Positions 61,674 through 64,000 of a stretch of 64,000 nt of DNA are shown piece after piece; the first letter of the stretch is position 1; every line of letters begins with the position of its first letter. Under the pieces are notes generated by a model, which had not been told where the DNA came from, made no database searches, and saw only the letters and a program-made list of their open reading frames with translations. Source of the DNA: Anaerolineales bacterium UBA5195 (GTDB lineage: Bacteria; Chloroflexota; Anaerolineae; Anaerolineales; Villigracilaceae); NCBI GenBank assembly GCA_002412925.1, contig DHVZ01000073.1:216897-280896 (forward strand), read 5' to 3'. The position numbers and the translations under genes were made by a program.

Positions 61674-63377
61674 TTATGCAGCCGGCAGCCACATCCTGAC
61701 TTCTTTCGACCAGATCAGCAGCGGAATAAGCCAGGCAAACGGCACAAACAACAAAGCCGGGTCCCAAGCAGCAAACAGGGATAGGACGGCCAGCACAACT
61801 GCGATTCCAAAAACCAGCCAATAAGACAGGAAGGGTACATTCTTTAACTTGCGTTCCGTGATATAGCGCCTGAGGAAATACAAGCTCGGCAAAATCAGGA
61901 AATTCAAGAAACCGCCACTGCCAAAAACCGACCCATCCATCAGGCTCACAATCGTAAAAACCAGGGCAATTGGCAGAACAATCGAGAGGACATTCACCAG
62001 TCTCTTGACGCCGGTCGGCAAGACAGGCGCCCGGACTGGCAAAACGCCCAGGGTCCGCAACAGTTCATGGGGCTCATCCAGCAAATGCACAACCGCATCA
62101 ATGGAATCCTGTCCATAGCGCAGGTCGACCCACTGCAACTGTGACAACCCTGGATCAACCTCACACTTTTGCAAAAGAACCGGGATCAGGGTTTTTTGTT
62201 CTGGATCAAAATTCGATTTACTCTGATAGGCTGAAAGCAGGGTCAGGACAACCTCCGCATCCTGCGGGCTTTCAACATAGACCAGACCCGCTTTTTCAAT
62301 CGAAGCTTTGAAGGCCTCCGCATATGGGCGGTCCTGCCGGGCAGATTCAACCGCAACCCGGAGTGGTTTTTCCTTTTGTTTATATTTCGACTTGTCCGGG
62401 CGAGGGGCTTTGAGCAAGGCTCCCGTTGGCCCTGCCCAACGATACATGCTATCGGAAATCAGCAGGCGATAGAGTGCAAAGCAGACGCCAAAAATGACCA
62501 GCATGAGGGGAACAGAGATGCATAGGATAGCCTGGAGAGTAGTCGACATGGTCTCGCCCTGCAGGTCAACCCAGATGTCGGTCACTGCGGAAGTCAACGG
62601 AACAAGTAATAAGAACAAATTCGCGAAGGCCAGCCTGTTTAAGGTCCACATCAGGTGTTCGGCATGATGTTTGCGATTCTGGATCTGTAATGGAATCTGC
62701 ACAAAATTCCAGATGGCAGGCAGCCACAAGAAAAAGACCGACATCAACAAACCCGAGATGATCACACTGCGCAGCGGGTTATTTTCGACCACCATCCCCG
62801 ATGAAATCGCATTCAAAGCTAGCAGAACGGTTGAGTTCACCAAAAGATAAGCCAGCGCGAAGGTTAAAATCCCCCCGGCAATCGCCAGGATGGCGGCAAA
62901 AATACTCAACCCAAAGAAAGCCTTTGCCTCCTCTGGCAGGCGGCTGCCAGCCTGGGGCGGGAGCGAGGCCATTTTTTGCGGAGGCTGCGCCAGCCGCGCA
63001 ACAAGTTCTTTCATGGCGCTCTCGAATTTCCCGGTGAAATCCACCCATTCGAGCTGGGCCAGGCGCTCATCCAGCGGACAGGCTTCGAAGATAATCAGGA
63101 TGATCCGCTTCCCGGCAGCGAGGGACTTGATCCACTCATCCTTGACCGGAGCCGAGGCCATCGAGGCCTTCGAAACAACCAGCAGGATTGCAGCAGAATC
63201 CCTGACGCCGGCATCCAACTGCGGCTGCCAGGGCTGGCCCGGAATCAGATTGCGAAAATCAACCCAGCTTGGGAGACCTCGTTTGGTCAATTCCCGTGAG
63301 AAATTATCGGCAAAAGTGACTTCCTGGCGGCAATAACTGATGAAATAATACTGGGGAGTTTGAGCAGAGGTCGTCAT
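61674..63377 (-). CDS. TIR-domain multi-pass membrane protein
   Basis: 567 residues from the ATG at 63377 (AAGGAG about 10 nt upstream). N-terminal TIR domain (about 8-125): YYFISYCRQEV, WVDFRNLIPGQPWQPQLD, SAAILLVVSKASM and VKDEWIKSL with Glu81 at the catalytic position, then IILIIFEACPLDERL. After that come four hydrophobic helices (about 153-320), a second soluble part (about 350-460: LRVAVESARQDRPYAEAFK and TLIPVLLQKCEVDP) that looks like a degraded TIR domain, and more membrane helices to the end. TIR domains either degrade NAD or build signalling complexes; which applies is unknown. It stands alone, convergent with the P1 peptidase. Confidence 0.82.
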   Translation of the reverse strand: MTTSAQTPQYYFISYCRQEVTFADNFSRELTKRGLPSWVDFRNLIPGQPWQPQLDAGVRDSAAILLVVSKASMASAPVKDEWIKSLAAGKRIILIIFEACPLDERLAQLEWVDFTGKFESAMKELVARLAQPPQKMASLPPQAGSRLPEEAKAFFGLSIFAAILAIAGGILTFALAYLLVNSTVLLALNAISSGMVVENNPLRSVIISGLLMSVFFLWLPAIWNFVQIPLQIQNRKHHAEHLMWTLNRLAFANLFLLLVPLTSAVTDIWVDLQGETMSTTLQAILCISVPLMLVIFGVCFALYRLLISDSMYRWAGPTGALLKAPRPDKSKYKQKEKPLRVAVESARQDRPYAEAFKASIEKAGLVYVESPQDAEVVLTLLSAYQSKSNFDPEQKTLIPVLLQKCEVDPGLSQLQWVDLRYGQDSIDAVVHLLDEPHELLRTLGVLPVRAPVLPTGVKRLVNVLSIVLPIALVFTIVSLMDGSVFGSGGFLNFLILPSLYFLRRYITERKLKNVPFLSYWLVFGIAVVLAVLSLFAAWDPALLFVPFAWLIPLLIWSKEVRMWLPAA

Positions 63378-63700
63378 GTTCAACAAGCTCCTTGGGACAG
63401 ATAAAATAGCCTCAATAGCGAGGAGGATGTGGCATAAAGGCCACAGAATCCCTGGGCTGGGCCAGGCGATCATCCAGGTATGTTACCAATCAAGGGGGAT
63501 AAAAAACTACCGATAATTCTTCAAGCGGTTAAATCATACTACAATTTACCCGCCGGTTGTAAAGGATGCCAAAGCAGCTTTTTCATTTTTTTTCATAAGC
63601 AGGACCGCATTTTGGGACCTCCCTGGAGTTTCCCGAAAAGTCACCAATCTGAGAAGTAGCAGTAGAATAGAGTAAGTTTCTCGTTCGAAAAGGAGTTTGA

Positions 63701-64000
63701 ATGCCAAAACTTTACTGGTATCTTGCCTTCACACTGCTCTGCGTGTTATCCCTCGGCGCCTGCGCCCAAATCCAACCCGCTGACTTACCCCCAAGCCCTG
63801 TCCCGACCCCCACGCCGACAGCCACCATTCCCCCGGCCGTACCCGGTGCCCTGGTTCCCTGCAGCCTGCCGCCTATCAGCGCTCCAACCCCGGCTCCGAC
63901 ACCCGGATACGCCGAACTGGATCCTTCAACTGGATTACACTATACGGGCAGCGCAATAAATATCGATCTGACCACTTACCGGCTGGAGATCGATGGAATG
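63701..64000 (+). CDS. lipoprotein with molybdopterin-oxidoreductase-like domain, N-terminal part
   Basis: The frame runs from the ATG at 63701 (AAGGAG 5 nt before it) to the window edge, 100 residues. A lipoprotein signal ends at LSLGAC (Cys21), then a Pro/Thr-rich linker (PTPTPTATIPP). The last residues, GSAINIDLTTYRLEIDGM, resemble the start of sulfite-oxidase-type molybdopterin-binding domains (YRLxVxG). The rest is outside the window. The gap 63378-63700 upstream has a TGTGGC/GCCACA hairpin in the TIR leader and a TAGAAT box at 63663-63668 that could be a -10; no gene is seen. Confidence 0.6.
   Translation, partial: MPKLYWYLAFTLLCVLSLGACAQIQPADLPPSPVPTPTPTATIPPAVPGALVPCSLPPISAPTPAPTPGYAELDPSTGLHYTGSAINIDLTTYRLEIDGM

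Noticed and set aside
1..64000. CRISPR array, prophage or insertion sequence
   Set aside because: No regular direct repeats with spacers, no transposase, integrase or capsid gene was seen; the baseplate-J-like gene is isolated.

Overview
The window reads as part of a chromosome from a member of the Chloroflexota, most likely an Anaerolineae-type bacterium. This is an inference from gene content; no rRNA gene is present to prove it. Pointers are many lipoproteins with Thr/Pro-rich linkers after a Cys lipobox, Hanks-type Ser/Thr kinase signalling, TolB/PD40-like propeller proteins, no recognisable outer-membrane assembly genes, a TtuA/TtuB tRNA-thiolation pair (common in thermophiles and their relatives), tandem branched-chain amino acid ABC operons, and several genes whose -10 box lies only 5-9 nt before the start codon (probable leaderless mRNAs). 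There is no CRISPR array, transposase, integrase or rRNA.

Layout. 1-9.5 kb: glycogen/maltodextrin genes (malQ partial, glgA), a MerR regulator, a propeller lipoprotein, a Ser/Thr kinase, hisS with tRNA-His just downstream, a methyltransferase and a PIG-L deacetylase. 9.5-21.4 kb: a pseudokinase fused to a beta-propeller, a cupin, a DUF1684 protein, then a nitrogen module in which a 1243-residue GlnE carries a GlnD-like tandem ACT insert and is followed by a glutamine synthetase whose adenylylation tyrosine is replaced by leucine; then a queuosine-precursor transporter with a possible preQ1-type leader and ttuB-ttuA. 21.4-34.4 kb: mostly housekeeping genes (NYN protein, yraN, a GT39-like membrane protein, miaA, fadD, ftsH, xthA, a CheY-like regulator, a LysM/M23 peptidase, a cyclic-nucleotide-binding protein). 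34.5-46.5 kb: two complete liv operons in the same order (substrate-binding protein, two permeases, two ATPases), each with its own TTGACC promoter and an intercistronic hairpin after the binding-protein gene. 46.6-57 kb: cinA with an in-frame repeat insertion, an M14 peptidase, an amidohydrolase fused to a CYTH domain, mltG, ruvX, a membrane-anchored baseplate-J-like protein and alaS. 57-64 kb: accessory genes (a possible C39-like peptidase, membrane and PH-like hypotheticals, a DinB-like protein, a P1-family peptidase, a TIR-transmembrane protein and the start of a molybdopterin-type lipoprotein).

Most intergenic gaps are short and hold strong hairpins between convergent genes. At least four families of small repeats with inverted ends (MITE-like) are scattered in gaps, and another repeat-like segment lies in frame inside cinA. 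The most unusual protein architectures are GlnE-ACT-ACT next to a Tyr-less glutamine synthetase, amidohydrolase-CYTH, TIR-TM-TIR-like-TM, and pseudokinase-TM-propeller.
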